A stretch of 64,000 nt of DNA from Medicago truncatula (taxonomy: Eukaryota; Streptophyta; Magnoliopsida; Fabales; Fabaceae), in the NCBI RefSeq assembly GCF_003473485.1, contig NC_053049.1, forward strand, positions 15,500,001-15,564,000. The letters are read 5' to 3'. The position numbers were made by a program, and so were the translations under genes. Of this stretch, positions 12,283-24,237 are shown piece after piece. Position 1 is the stretch's first letter; every line of letters starts with the position of its first letter. The notes under the pieces are model-generated. The model had not been told where the DNA came from. It was given only the letters and a program-made list of their open reading frames with translations, and ran no database searches.

Positions 12283-15243
12283 ATGGATTGGTACTATGGA
12301 TGTGGAACGAACGATTTCGTTGTACCGGGCGATCAAGATTTAATGGCTAGGCATCCATCACCAGAAAATTGGTCAAAATGGGGAATAAATACACCTGAAG
12401 GTTACAATTCACCTAAAAATTACATGACCATGGATTCAAATACAACAGAATTAGAATTCAATTTCAACAGTGAAAGTTTCCGTGACGGAGTCAAGTTCGA
12501 ATCATCTTCCTATGATAAAGATCAATCTAGCAGTTCAAGTGTATGTGGAGGATTGACTGAGCAATCTTTTCAACAATCACGTCATCAGCATCAGCAGAAT
12601 CAGCTTCAAGAACTATCATCAAGCTTCGAGCAGACCACCGATGACATATTCTTGTACACAAGCGTAACTTCTGGGATTAATATGCTTGGTTTTAATGCCT
12701 GTATGATAATAATCATCATGTAGCTTCTGAAAATGCTTTAACCTAGCATGAGTATGCTTTGCATTTTAGCAAAGTCCAGTGGAAATTGAATGCTCTATTC
12801 TGTTTTTGCATTCCAAATTTCACCATATTTATCTTTATCATTGGAGCCAAAACAAAATGGTTCCGCACAACTCTATAAGCATGAACCTGTTATAGTAGGG
12901 TAAGGGCTACTATTTTCTTTGAGGTTTACATATGTTTTTGGTCCCTCTAAATATACCACTTTTTGGTATTAGTCCCATTAAAAAAGAATTTTATTTTGTT
13001 CCGTGCAAATATACTACTTTTTTACTTCTGGTTCTTGCTGTTTTGGTTAAGCAGTTTAGGCCCTGTAAAAAAAATTAGTTCGATCCTTGCAAATATACTA
13101 CTTTTTACATTTGGTCTTTGTTGTTTTGGTTTAGTCTCTGTAAAATTTGATCATGTTGAAACTAGTCCCTGTAATAAGTATGTAATATTCATTTTAGTCC
13201 TTATGTATCCTGTATTGGAGGGACTAAAATCAAATAGTGTACATATTGCACGGACTAATTCAAAGGTGAACAAAGACAACAAGGATCTAAAGTAAAAGGT
13301 GCAGTATATTTGCAAGGATTCAAAACAATATTTTTTTTTTACAGGGATTTTAAAGCAAAAAGTGGTAGATTTGTTGGCACTGAAAACATATTTAAACATG
13401 TATTTAATGATGATTGTGGTATGAAAATGATCTTATATTTTAAATATTGCATACAAAAATATACTTAACAGAGACATTCAATTCTCACTGGCTACCATAG
13501 GCATGAAATTAATTCAATTTATATGATATGACTGCGTTATCTTACAGTCTTCATATGTTTTACATAATGCAGGGATTCGATACTAGAAGATTTTCCCTGT
13601 GCTGAAAACTCAAACAAGTCCTTTTACTTTTATCCTGAAAACCAATGCAGCAATACAGCTGGTAATAACTCTTTTTACACTTTTCTATATTTTATTGTGA
13701 ATAAGTTACCTAAACAATTTCTATGGTATTGATGTACAAAATTGCTTAATACACATGCATTCTTTTGTTTCTATCAGGTGAACTGCAGAATGATATTGCA
13801 GCTTCCGAGTATCTTACATGCAACTCTAATTCTGATGACCTCTTGAACATAGAGGTATGCTCGAACACAAGTTCTTGAATCTGTTCTTTCTTTTTATGAT
13901 TAAGAATTGAATTTGGTATCTCAGGGTCTTCAACACACACTGCGCACCAACCACTAGCGCTAGACCCGCGGTGGTAAAACATGAATCTGTTGTTCGTTGT
14001 TTCTTTGTCAAATACAAACCACCATATGGTCTTCAAAACTTTTGCTGTCAGATCCAAATACTCTTGTCTATGTGGCCTGCAAGTCATTTGTTGTATAGTA
14101 GTATAGGTTATTTCATGCATGCTTTGTAACGATGTTTTTTTATTTAGTCATCACAAATTCACAACACAAGGTCTAAAACTCGAAAAGCTTATATGATAAT
14201 CACTATGCTTTAAGCATTTAAGCTATTTATCCAATCATGGCCTCAAACTCAAGGATTGGCCCTTGTTTTTGAGACCTTTCTCCTTTTTCTTTTAATTGGA
14301 CTTTCAATAGTCCCATATCACCCTGACATGACACGACACCGACACGTGTGGTTACATTCAATTATTCAAATTTCTCAAATTACTACCGGTGTTGACATGT
14401 CAATGTCAGTGTCATCTCTGGTGTTCCTGTCTGTCTGTCAATGCTTCATGGTAATGCAACATCTATTAAATTATTATTTTTCTTTTATACCAGACACTCC
14501 AAATCTTGGATCATTCTGAGCAATTCAGTGGAGATGAAGCAATGCATAAACACTCGTCTATTGAAGAATCTACACTACAGAATCTTGAGGCAATAATTTC
14601 ACAGGTAACATAGCTTATAACTAAGAAATCCTTGGCATCTGATTTAATGTGCAGTTATATTTGTTGCTAAATTATCTTTTCTCTTTCTCTCTTAACTAGT
14701 TCAATGACAAGACTCGAATTCACTTCCGCGATGCACTTTACCGCCTTGCCAGAGATACAAAACATCAGTATGTAGCTGAGGACCTGGATGGTGATGTTAG
14801 CATGCAAGAGGCAATGCCATGGGCAGTTCACAATGAAGCCTTGAGGTATATGATTTAGATTTGCTGCATATTTTTTGTGCTATTTTCGATTGACAGTGAG
14901 ATTGTCGGAATCACGGTCAGACACTTTGGAGCTTCAACTAAATAATAGCTTCGCCGTGATTTTTCCAAACTCACCGTTCAACCGAACATATTATCCAAAC
15001 TTGAAGTATGTGTTTGAGTGAGTTTTATTAAAAATTGATACCTGATGATCTTGATTTTGTAAAATTATTTTTGATTATAATTTGATTCATACATGTAGTA
15101 AACGAAGACACACACACTTAACGTCAAATGCTACCTTTGTTTATAGGTCTGACGACAAGAAACAAATGGAATCAGAGACCAACAGTGTTGACAGAGCGGT
15201 TGCAAATCTCATGTTCAACGGAACCGCATATTGTGAATGCTGA
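12283..15243 (+). CDS. LNK3: LNK3/LNK4-like clock coactivator (LNK/XRI1-like family)
   Basis: Probable night-light-inducible and clock-regulated (LNK) family protein. These nuclear coactivators lack DNA-binding domains and work with RVE8-type MYB factors in the plant circadian clock. A leader intron runs from 11521 to 12272, and the ATG lies 10 bases into the next exon. Coding exons: 12283-12653, 13573-13661, 13778-13854, 14494-14604, 14700-14845, 15147-15243, summing to 891 nt and 296 aa. Family marks are N-terminal MDWYYGCG with SPENWSKWGINTPEG, the SSSSSVCGGL stretch, ILEDFPCAEN, the core KTRIHFRDALYRLARDTK and C-terminal SVDRAVANLMFN. The protein ends soon after that motif, shorter at the C terminus than relatives I remember. 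Intron 1 has a GTACAC donor and carries a foldback element. LNK3/4 rather than XRI1 is favoured by the neighbouring BUG22 gene. Confidence 0.78.
12924..13397. mobile_element. Foldback element in LNK intron
   Basis: The outer arms are inverted copies: left TATACCACTTTTTGGTATTAG, and a similar reverse-complemented right arm reading CTACCACTTTTTGCTTTAAA. Several internal GTCCCTGTAAAA and CTTGCAAATATACT modules also occur in both orientations. There is no coding content. It looks like a MITE of the 'fold-back, dispersed' kind common in legumes. No clear target duplication was found. Confidence 0.55.
14320..14453. repeat. Relic related to the 5703 TIR element
   Basis: A short stretch with GACACCGACACGTG and GTCAGTGTC motifs ends in CAATGCTTCATGG, resembling the termini and interior of the element at 5703-6220. 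It lies in LNK intron 3. Family assignment is weak. Confidence 0.35.
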
Positions 15244-15769
15244 ACCAACTAAGAGATTGTTCATGCTAAAATTGGTTAGGCAATGCAATTCTGAGGTGAA
15301 AGTTATAAGAAGTAATAACCAAAAACCAATTCCCTGTAATTATTAAGTACTTTGTACCAGAAATTATATGTATTATGTAAGTCTTGTCCAAGGATATAGC
15401 TGTTTCCACCCAGCTCAATTTTGGTTGTAATGTAAGTTAAGAAGTTTATTAGCTATGCTAGAGTAAGAAATTTTAGGTTTGAACAACACCTAGTTTTTCT
15501 TCTGAGTGTTGATGAGTGAACTTATTAATACCTTGATATTTTGTTTGAATGTAAATGAGTGAGTTTATAGACCATTTTTTTGGCAAACTTGGGTAAGGTC
15601 ATAATTTTATGTGGTTAATACATTGGTATTTTGAACTTTTTAACACACTGGTATCTATCTGTGGAATTTTTTTAAAAATTTTGAACTTGTGACCTCTAAG
15701 TCATAAGACAACAATCTTATTGTTGCTATAAGCCTCACAACAACTACAATGTGATCAAATCTTGGCGCT
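15244..15769. other. LNK 3' UTR and spacer
   Basis: Probable LNK 3' UTR to roughly 15460, then AT-rich spacer. No other gene is seen. Confidence 0.4.
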
Positions 15770-16440
15770 AGTGTTCTAAGAACTTTCTCAATCTTCATCA
15801 AGTCGGTAACACTTTCACCATTCCTGACTTTGATTTGACAGATTCACAAATTTATCAAAGTATTGACTTATGGTTTCTTCTTCCTCCATAGTCAAAACTT
15901 CATACTGTCTTCTCAAAACTTGAAGCCTCACCTTCTTCAATTTACCATCTCCAGAATATAACTTTTCCAATGCTTCCCAAGTCTCCTCCTTTGCACTTTC
16001 ATAATGCACGATCTTCTCAAATATCTCATTGCTCACACTCTGATGCATGAAGAACATGGCTTTCCCATCTTTCTTCTTTGCATCCCTGTTTGCTGTTTAT
16101 TGCATATCTGTAGCATTCGATGCTAGTGCTGGTACACTATCATTCACTACTTCAAGAACATCCTGAAACCTGCAGATAACCTTCATCTTCACGATCCATT
16201 GATCGTAATTCTTGCCTTCAAACACCGGTAAATGCGTAGGGAAACTTTCTAACTTGGTTAACAAGCTAACCAAAGTTAGTTACCCTAAACTCTAGGATTT
16301 ATTCTAACTAACTGAATTCCACAATCTAATAGTTATTCTATTTTAGCATCACCATAGATTAACCACAACATGTTTTAATTCTTTTCTACCACTGTGTTCT
16401 TCGTTGTTAGATTTACGCTCTTCCTTTGTTTCCGCCATTA
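15770..16440 (-). mobile_element. Copia-type LTR retrotransposon fossil, gag region only
   Basis: On the minus strand, conceptual translation recalls the N-terminal gag of plant Ty1/Copia elements (UBN2-like): a start near MAETKEE, a PVFEGKNYDQW-like motif, and the stretch with EETWEALEKLYSG and LRRQYEVL. Only this gag part is present; there are no LTRs, pol or zinc knuckle. It is a broken, old fragment. Confidence 0.65.
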
Positions 16441-17551
16441 ATGTCAAATTTTCGTGTATCGAATCTTAAATTAGGTATGATAGAGATGCTAAAATCTGAA
16501 GATATTGGAGTTTGTTGAGAAATTGGTTGTTCTTACTCCTTCTCTCTCTAAACTAGAGTGAGAGAGTAGCTTTCTGTTTTTTTCTTTTCTGGATGAGCAT
16601 GTTTTGATTTCATCTGAAAAAATATTACTCATGGAGGTTGAAGACAACATGATAAAGAATGAAAAAAAATGTAGTACATCTAGATCATGATAAAAAAACT
16701 GTGGAATTTTTTTTTCTGCCCCTATCACAAAAAAAAAAAAAATTGATATGTCTGCCATGTTCTTTTTAGTTGGCGAACATAGGCTTGCAAAATAAATTGA
16801 TGCTCGCCATTTTATTTGTAGAACTCATTGTTCAGAAAAAGCCGTAAATATGTTGGCCAACTAAAAAGAAGAACACAGGTATTTGTACATGTGACTACTG
16901 TTACACTCTATCTTATAATTACTTATTGACTGAATACCTAAATTCGTCCTTGAATTTTCACGAATCGGACAAAAACGTCCTCAATTAATCGAAATGCACA
17001 CTTTGTCCCTGAATTTAACAAACGTTAATCAAAATAGTCTCTACGTCCATTTGTGGCGTTCTCTGTGATGACGTGGCTGTTAACATTTCAGATGGGGTGC
17101 CATGTCAGATGCCACATAAGCAGGGACTAAATTGATGTATAATGTCAAAAAACTTCAAGTACGAAATTGATTGGTTTCAGAAAATATTTTTAATAAAGTC
17201 CCTATTAATTTTAACTTACTATCAAATCGATCCCTAAATTATTTCAAAAACCGTCACATCTAAAACATATTTTCAAGTTGGTCCTTCGTGCGTATATTTG
17301 CATAAAATGAATTAAAAATGACAAAACACGCAACTTCATCCTTGAAAATACCACTAAATAACTCATATGTCTTAAGGTTGAAATATTACATAGGCAAAAG
17401 CAATTCAACTATGGGGCATTAACAAGTCATAAGTAATAAATCATAGAGAATGTTCTTAAATATTACATAGCCAAAAAAGAACCCAACTAGGGGGCATAAT
17501 GTAAACAAGTCAAAATATTCCAAAAAGCATAATCTAAGCATGCATCAAACT

Positions 17552-17773
17552 TCACTTCTTTGGAAAGCCGGGGGTTGGGATAAACTCTATGAACTTAGGT
17601 TGACTTGAACCGGATGGACCATAATCTGGATATGGCACTCGAATAACGCCAGGAGCAGTTGGATGTGATGGTGCAGGACCCCTTAATGGTGTTTGATTAG
17701 GCATCTCTTTTGAAATAATAGGCACTTTAATGCCATACCTCCTTGCAGGAACACCCTGCAACCATAGTTTCAA
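17552..17773 (-). pseudogene. MULE transposase C-terminal proline-rich exon
   Basis: A 73-codon frame with TPLRGPAPSHPTAPGVIR and a terminal FIPTPGFPKK. This proline-rich kind of C-terminal tail occurs in plant MULE transposases. It lies inside the 16927-19852 element and is probably a separate last exon. Confidence 0.5.
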
Positions 17774-18103
17774 TCATATTAGTCCCTTACTTATAAAACA
17801 TTCAATTAAATTAGTCCCTGAATTTCTATACTTACTATTAAATCGACCCTTAGAATTTAACAGTCATACCTGTGTAAGCACTACTTCATTTGCAACACCA
17901 TTGACAACATTTTGTCCATGAATTGCATCATTTCCAGCAACAACATTTCCAACATTGACATTTTGTGCGACTTGTCCATCATTTCCAGCGTCTTCTGCAA
18001 CACCTCCACCATTTTCAGCAACATGATTTTCTGCATTGACTGGTACATTTCCGACATTATCTGCATTCCCTTCAACATTTTCTTCTTCTGGCTCAGTATC
18101 AAT

Positions 18104-18762
18104 CTAGTCTTTTGGTCTCCTAGCAACCCCTTGCTTATTACATCCTCTTAAGTTATGACCAATCAATCCACATCTTCCACATTGAGTGTCATTGTAAGTC
18201 CTTTTCATTTGACTCCTACCAATAGGTTCCTTATTGCCATCTTTTCTTCTGTTCTTCTTTGGTCTTCCTGCAGCCCTTCTCACCTTTGGTGGCGCAGATT
18301 TTTCATATGGAGTTGGTTCCCAATATATTTGAGAATTCACTGGTTGGATAAAGTAGTTATAAGTTGCCCTATATGATCCAAGGGTCAACCAAGCATGGCA
18401 ATGTTCTATCTGATACCTTTGCATTGGAGTATCACCACTCCACAGTGGCGTCCAATTGTGACTCGCATTCTTCTCTTTCTCTAGCCTGCTTTGTTGCCAA
18501 GGACACAGTGGTCCAACTCTCCCATCAAGTTTCATCTTGTTTTGACTCATTTTTCTCATTACATAACACCTAACTTCCTCGCCAAAGTGAGTATTGGTTT
18601 CCCTCTATAGTTCAAGATCTTTGCATTGAAAACCTCACAAGCATTGTTCACTATGTTATCTGCCTTGCAATTTTCACTAAAATATGCTTTAGTCCATGCT
18701 TCCTTTGGCCATTTATTAAGATACTCCCATGGCTTCTCATTAAGCCTCTTCACCCTCTCCAT
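18104..18762 (-). pseudogene. MULE transposase, C-terminal part with zinc knuckle
   Basis: Two overlapping minus-strand frames. The upstream one has PWEYLNKWPKEAWTKAYFS and NNACEVFNAKI, typical of the segment just after the MULE catalytic domain. The downstream one has NYFIQPVNSQIYWEPT, the basic KVRRAAGRPKKNRRKD and a CCHC-like knuckle CGRCGLIGHNLRGC. A frameshift separates them, so no transposase is made from this region. Confidence 0.7.
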
Positions 18763-19031
18763 AATGTCGTTGAATTAAGTGGGAGTTGTTGCCCTTGCAC
18801 ATCTTTGAACGACTTCAAGTACCACATCTTAGATACCTTGAAGTAGCCTCTGCATTTCTTCACCATCTTCTCAATGTCCCACAAACATAGCTCATCAACA
18901 CCCATTTTTTCCCACACACAGAACTCACCACGAACATAAGTTAGCCTCCGATACTCATCTCGCTCTAAACAACCACCATGATGCAAGATTAATGTGATAT
19001 TGTCTTCCATCATAGAGATTTTGCAATGCAT
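18750..19031 (-). pseudogene. MULE transposase, PB1-like N-terminal part
   Basis: This frame encodes LILHHGGCLERDEYRRLTYV followed by a VDELCLWDIEKMVKKCRGY segment. This matches the PB1-like domain that opens many plant MULE transposases. It abuts the C-terminal part directly, showing that the central catalytic region was deleted. Confidence 0.65.
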
Positions 19032-20979
19032 CAGTCATAAGCACAATCAAAAGAACATAAAAATGCAAATCATCAGTACAAAAAAAAATCTATATCTCTA
19101 CCGTTTTAATCAATCAATAATCTTGTTCATAACGACTCTAATGTTCATAATTTTTAGTAACCAAACATAAAAACACACCATTTTTATGTTTTACGTCTTC
19201 AACACAAAACCCTAATATCAGTAATCTAAAACACACAATCAAAGCAAACAAGAACGAACATCAAAGCAAGCATCTAATGAAGTTTAAAGTTGAAAATGAA
19301 TGCCTAAAAACTCAAAACAAAAATCACAAAAACGGACACAAAAAGGGAGAAAACGAACGAGAACAAACATGACTGATTGGAAAACGAACAGGAATGACGT
19401 TACCTTATGAAATGATGAAATCTTCTATCAAAACTGAATCTTTTGCAACGTTCCTCGCCGGAGATGATGCTGATGAAGATGATGAATGGTTTAGCGGGAA
19501 GGAGAACGGTCAGGGATGTTTTTGATGTTCTGGCTGAAATGTGATCATGAAAAGGTATAGGTATTACAAGGGTAAATTTGAAAAAACAGGAAAAATTGAC
19601 TTCAAAAAGTACAACCGAAAATTTCGTGCGTTTCAATCAAATTGGTCCTTGTACATGTGGCTTCCTTGTCGACACGTGTACAAGACAACAAGCCATGTAG
19701 GAAGACAACTCAACAGCACTAACAGAGCATTTGGACGGAAGGACTATTTTGATCGACGTTTGTTAAATTCAGGGACAAAGTGTGCATTTCGATTAATTTG
19801 GGGACGTTTTTGTCCGATTTATGAAAATTTAGGAACGAATTTGGATATTCACTCCATTTCAAATTGAGTACATGCACACATATGAGGTAACTAACTCAAA
19901 CTGCTTTCCCGAATTTTACTAGCCTCGTTCTCTCCTACTTATCCCTTCTCTTGAATTTACTCGTTTACTTTGGTAAGTTTGTTAATTTGGTTATCATATA
20001 GTGGATTTTTATTACTTGAGTAACAAGAATATACTCAATCTCTCTGCAATTTGCCTCAAGAAAATCATTGAATTTGCCCAAATTTTGTATTTATTTTGTG
20101 GGCCTAGGACGGTTGCCCTATGATTGATCTATGATATGAACTTACAATTCAGTGGTCAAATTTAAAATATATTAAAACGATATTAACGGTGTAACTTTAA
20201 TATAACATTATATACTTGGTGTCAACAGATCTTAACTATATATAAAAGTATAAAAGCATACTAATTTTAATTAGTGAGATTTCTAACTGACTTTCCTTTA
20301 TCTATCTCATTTATTAGTAGTATCATCATTTATAATTATAACCCTACAAGTTCTTTCTAATTTTTTCTCTCTAAAACTCTAATTCTATTAGTTAATCATT
20401 AAATTAAGAAAATAGAAATTTAAATTAAAAAATAACTTATATATCCTACTAACTCACATCACTTACACATACAACACAAAAAAAAAATCATCAATTATCC
20501 CACTAACCCATCATTCTCATGATCAAATTATCCACAAACAACATCATTGATAAATAAACGGTATACATGAGTAAATTCATAATCATCAAACTCTTTAAAC
20601 CACAAACCACACCTACTCTATGCAATTATTACAACAATTGCAGATTTACTTTCCTCCTTTCTCAATACATTTATCTTCTTTTTTGGTATTTCCTTCTCGC
20701 TTCATGTATCTTGTCATCATTCTCTTCCTTATATTAGAGTTGTTGTTTGTTGATTCTTATTATTTATTTATCTTTTAGAGGCAACACTTTTGATGAAAAA
20801 TTTCAACAACTTCTTTAGTCAATCTTATCCTATGTTATTACTTATTTTAATAATATATCTAAAAAAACAATATTTGATTTTCATTTTGCAATGTTTGGTA
20901 CAATCTTAGTCCAACTTTTTTCTCTTGAGGATTTCATTTTCATTTTTTTCATACCCTTTGATTTGATTTTAATACGTAT

Positions 20980-21048
20980 TTTTTTTGTGGTGGTCGGGAT
21001 TTGAGCCCCGGACCTTGCATATATTATGTATTATTCTTACCAACTTTA
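20980..21048 (-). repeat. tRNA-derived short repeat, degenerate
   Basis: The minus strand shows a B-box-like GGGGCTCAAATCC and the GCAAGGTCCGG / TATATGCA linker typical of this family. The A-box side is decayed. A T-rich tract on the plus strand corresponds to the A-tail. Confidence 0.5.
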
Positions 21049-21825
21049 GCTTTTTAATATGTCTGATACAATCTTAATCCCACTCTTTTGCCTAACTATG
21101 AAACTCTTTTTTCTATTATTGTTATTTTTTTTTCTCTATCTATATATTAATTATGATGAGATTTTATAAATGTGTCATTTTTTTAAAACAAAAAAAGCTA
21201 GAGTTGCCGGAGCATCCCTATTATATTGACAACCTACAAGTTGTACAATAAATTTTCCCTCCCTTTCTCTCCTTATATTAATTAAATTATAAAAAAAAAA
21301 TCATTTTTAGTTATAATCATATAGATAAACAACCTCCACAACTCAATTATTATAATCTCACGAGTTGTACCATAACTTTTCTCTTCAAAGCTCTCATTTT
21401 ATTATTTTAACTTTTTTAGTTTTATAATCAAATAAATTATCTCATGAATAGAAAATCATTTGTCTTAAAGTACTATTTAGTTGTTTGTAATTTTTTCATT
21501 AAATTCATATGTTCAATGATGTTATATACTAAAAGATTATTATAATTTGTAATTTATTTTATGATACACTAGCGAAAAGAAGGGTCCTCACGTGTCAGTC
21601 TTTCCGTTTTTTTTTTTATCGTGTTAACGTTTGAAAATTATGAACTGTATTTTTATTTTATGAAATTTTGATTTTGATTAAAATTATAAGTATAGGGGTC
21701 TTCAAAATTGCTGTGTTGGGATTCTTTTTCCTGCTGTTGTTGCTACTGAATTGTTTCCATTGATGTGTGGATAGCTTTGTTCTATTCGATAAACTATGCA
21801 TAAGTTAATTTTTTTTTTCATTGGA

Positions 21826-21896
21826 CTTTTTTTTTTGGTGGTATCCAAGATTCGAACCCTGGACCTTGCATATTATGCATTGTCCTTATTTCCATT
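21826..21896 (-). repeat. tRNA-derived short repeat, 5'-truncated
   Basis: The minus strand has GCATAATATGCAAGGTCC, B-box GGTTCGAATC and an A-tail (T-run at 21826-21834 on the plus strand). The A-box end is lost. Confidence 0.5.
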
Positions 21897-22430
21897 GGAT
21901 CATGTCTCATCAAATTTTCTATAATTGTGAAATTTAGTGATCTAGTAGAGAAAACTAACGTATATATGCATGACTCACATGTACATTGAACTAACCTTTT
22001 AAACATACGATTGTGCTTGGGGTGGCTGAAAGCTAAAAAGGTTGTGTTTGTTTATGGTACGTAGAGATGGTGGTCAAGCCCTTTAGCTTGTTTGGGTGTT
22101 GGCTAACTAGTGTAATCTCTGTTTGTTGAAATCATTAATTCTTGTAACTTTTAGTGGTATCCTAGGCACATCTTATGCTTGGAAATTGCTGTTTGGTGTG
22201 TTATATAATTTCATTTTAATTTCTTAAAAAAAAAAAACCTTTTAAACATACGTGAGTTTGTAGTTTTAGGGTATGAGGAGTCATGTTTGATCAAAGAATC
22301 GTTTTTTGTGTTTTGTTAAAATTGCATATTTTAAAGCATAAATACATTTTATTTAAAAAAATTAAAAACAAACTTTAACATATACTCATAAGTAATAAAT
22401 GACAAATATATTCAATACAATTTATTGGTT

Positions 22431-22930
22431 ATGTTCATCTATCTCTAAAAGGGGAACACTCCTATCCAATGTACATGATTAAGAATCATATTATGATCCA
22501 ACATAGACCATATTTTACAAAAGTAAAAGCAATCTAGTTAGCTTCACGAAAAATATGATCTAATAGTAGACGTCCAACAACGTGAGAATATCAAGGGTTT
22601 GACGAACCATCAAATTAGAGGGATATCTCACATTAGACCCATCAAGAATCAAATTCAATGCAACCATTTAATCAGATTCAACATCAATATCTCTAGCATC
22701 AACGTCTCAAATACACCCAGCTTTAACCCTTTGTAAATAGACGCACCACAATTCTATCTCAAGCATCATCAATATCTCTTCGTACTTGCCCTTGTAATGA
22801 CAGAGCAAGTACGAGGAGAAGCAACATGGCCAAAACTGAAATTCCCATTACGCTCAGCAACCATGCCTCCACAAGTAGCAATGGCACCATTGTTGGTTCT
22901 TCTAATTTCTTCCTATTGATCTCTTGAAAT
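22431..22930 (-). pseudogene. RNase H-like (RVT_3) relic, copy 1
   Basis: Decayed minus-strand sequence related to the C-terminal RNase H domain of plant LINE ORF2 or RVT_3 proteins. The related copy at 27045-27370 still reads FDSKVALNLILGG and VDHIFREAN in one frame. It sits at the 5' end of the tandem duplication that carries the MIZ1-like genes. Confidence 0.45.
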
Positions 22931-23463
22931 GTTTTACAAAATCCTTTGTGTCACACTGAGTTTGTAATGCTAACGTTTGTGTCAATTAATTTCACTAATA
23001 TCCTTCCTGTAATGGATAAGTACTATATCCGATAAAAAAAAAAAGATAAGAACTATATCCTAAAAAAGTAATTAATTCTGGTAATCGTTTGCATCTAGCA
23101 AATCCAGCATGTGATGAAAACCAGAAAAAGAAAATCACATTTATTACAACTAAGAATTTTATTAACGAGAAAAAACATGAAATTCACATTGTACAATACT
23201 TATCTTTAGCCCATTTTTTCAAATGAATATCGATCTATAAGCTGGCTTCATTTCATAAACAGGGAAACAAAAACGAATTTAACAACAAAAGTCAAAGTAA
23301 ACTATATGAAGAAAATTAAATTGTAAACAAAAATAAAATAAAGAACATCATGTTTTCACACAACCTAACAAATCATTCATAATTCAACATTAAATTTTCT
23401 TCAAACCAAACCAAACAAGTTTCTTCTCCTCTCCAATCTCATAACCACTTCTCCTAATCACCA

Positions 23464-24237
23464 ATGGGATCGCTTCATGAATCTCAAACGACGACGGGAC
23501 AACCACCGCCATCGCCGACGACGGGACAACCACCGCCATCGCCTGCGTCCGTAAACACTTGTCCACCGACAGTTCGCATGCCGATTAACTTACAGCCGGC
23601 AAACAGCAAAAGCAAACAAAATTCCACCAACAAACTATTTGGCAAATTCCGTTCAATGTTCCGGTCGTTTCCGATCATTGTTCCGTCGTGCAAGATGCCC
23701 ACAATGAACGGAAACCACCGTACAAGTGAAACAATCATCCATGGCGGCATAAGGATAACCGGAACCTTATTTGGTTACCGAAAAGCGAGGGTAAACCTTG
23801 CCTTTCAAGAAGACTCTAAATGTCACCCATTCCTTCTCTTGGAGCTGGCCATTCCCACGGGAAAGCTTCTCCAAGACATGGGAATGGGCCTTAACAGAAT
23901 AGCGCTGGAGTGCGAGAAGCACTCCAGCAACGATAAAACAAAGATCGTTGATGAACCAATTTGGACGTTGTTTTGCAATGGAAAGAAAATGGGTTATGGG
24001 GTGAAGAGAGATCCAACGGATGATGACTTATATGTGATACAGATGTTGCATTCAGTCTCGGTAGCGGTCGGCGAGCTTCCGAGCGACATGTCAGACCCTC
24101 AAGATGGAGAATTGTCGTACATGAGGGCGCATTTTGAACGTGTGATTGGGTCTAAGGATTCAGAGACTTATTATATGATGATGCCTGATGGAAATAGCAA
24201 CGGACCTGAACTTAGTGTGTTCTTCGTTAGGGTTTGA
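23464..24237 (+). CDS. MIZU-KUSSEI1-like (DUF617) protein, copy 1
   Basis: Intronless 257-aa protein of the plant-specific DUF617 family. The founding member MIZ1 is needed for root hydrotropism and acts at the endoplasmic reticulum; other members have little known biochemistry. The N terminus (residues 1-45) is proline/threonine-rich and includes two exact copies of TTGQPPPSP. The DUF617 domain runs from about residue 85 to the end, with RITGTLFGYRKARVNLAFQE, PFLLLELAIPTGKLLQDM, the WTLFCNGKKMGYG segment and a C-terminal GPELSVFFVRV. The ATG follows AATCACCA in the same context as the second copy. It is one of a tandem pair with 27883-28626, nearly identical over the domain. Redundancy between the pair is inferred. 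Confidence 0.92.
   Translation: MGSLHESQTTTGQPPPSPTTGQPPPSPASVNTCPPTVRMPINLQPANSKSKQNSTNKLFGKFRSMFRSFPIIVPSCKMPTMNGNHRTSETIIHGGIRITGTLFGYRKARVNLAFQEDSKCHPFLLLELAIPTGKLLQDMGMGLNRIALECEKHSSNDKTKIVDEPIWTLFCNGKKMGYGVKRDPTDDDLYVIQMLHSVSVAVGELPSDMSDPQDGELSYMRAHFERVIGSKDSETYYMMMPDGNSNGPELSVFFVRV
23491..23543 (+). repeat. 27-base coding tandem repeat
   Basis: Two tandem copies (unit ACGACGGGACAACCACCGCC plus ATCGCCG) encode TTGQPPPSP twice near the N terminus of MIZ1-like copy 1. The repeat is absent from copy 2, so it expanded after duplication or was lost from copy 2. Confidence 0.9.

Larger units (their letters stand above)
16927..19852 (-). mobile_element. Mutator-like element (MULE), deletion derivative
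   Basis: The two ends form terminal inverted repeats of roughly 110 bases. The left end has AATCGGACAAAAACGTCC and TCGAAATGCACACTTTGTCC, and both are found reverse-complemented near 19750-19835. Between them the minus strand encodes parts of a MuDR-type transposase: an N-terminal PB1-like segment (18750-19031), then a C-terminal portion with a CCHC-type zinc knuckle and basic tail (18104-18762), an Asn/Gly-rich acidic stretch (about 17880-18110) and a proline-rich tail (17552-17773). The DDE catalytic core and most of the SWIM region are missing. A stop separates the zinc-knuckle part from the acidic stretch. I saw no clear 9-base target duplication. It is non-autonomous. Confidence 0.8.
19853..22430. 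other. AT-rich intergenic region with short repeat relics
   Basis: About 2.5 kb of AT-rich sequence with no supported gene. It contains two inverted tRNA-like repeat relics (listed separately). Confidence 0.4.

Noticed and set aside
13746-14120. 124-codon minus-strand frame
   Set aside because: It overlaps LNK exon 3 and its introns on the other strand and resembles no protein; a shadow frame.
15128-15346. Alternative 72-codon frame at the LNK 3' end
   Set aside because: The last LNK exon continues in phase from 15147 to the TGA at 15243 with the conserved VDRAVANLMFN; the longer frame is out of phase.
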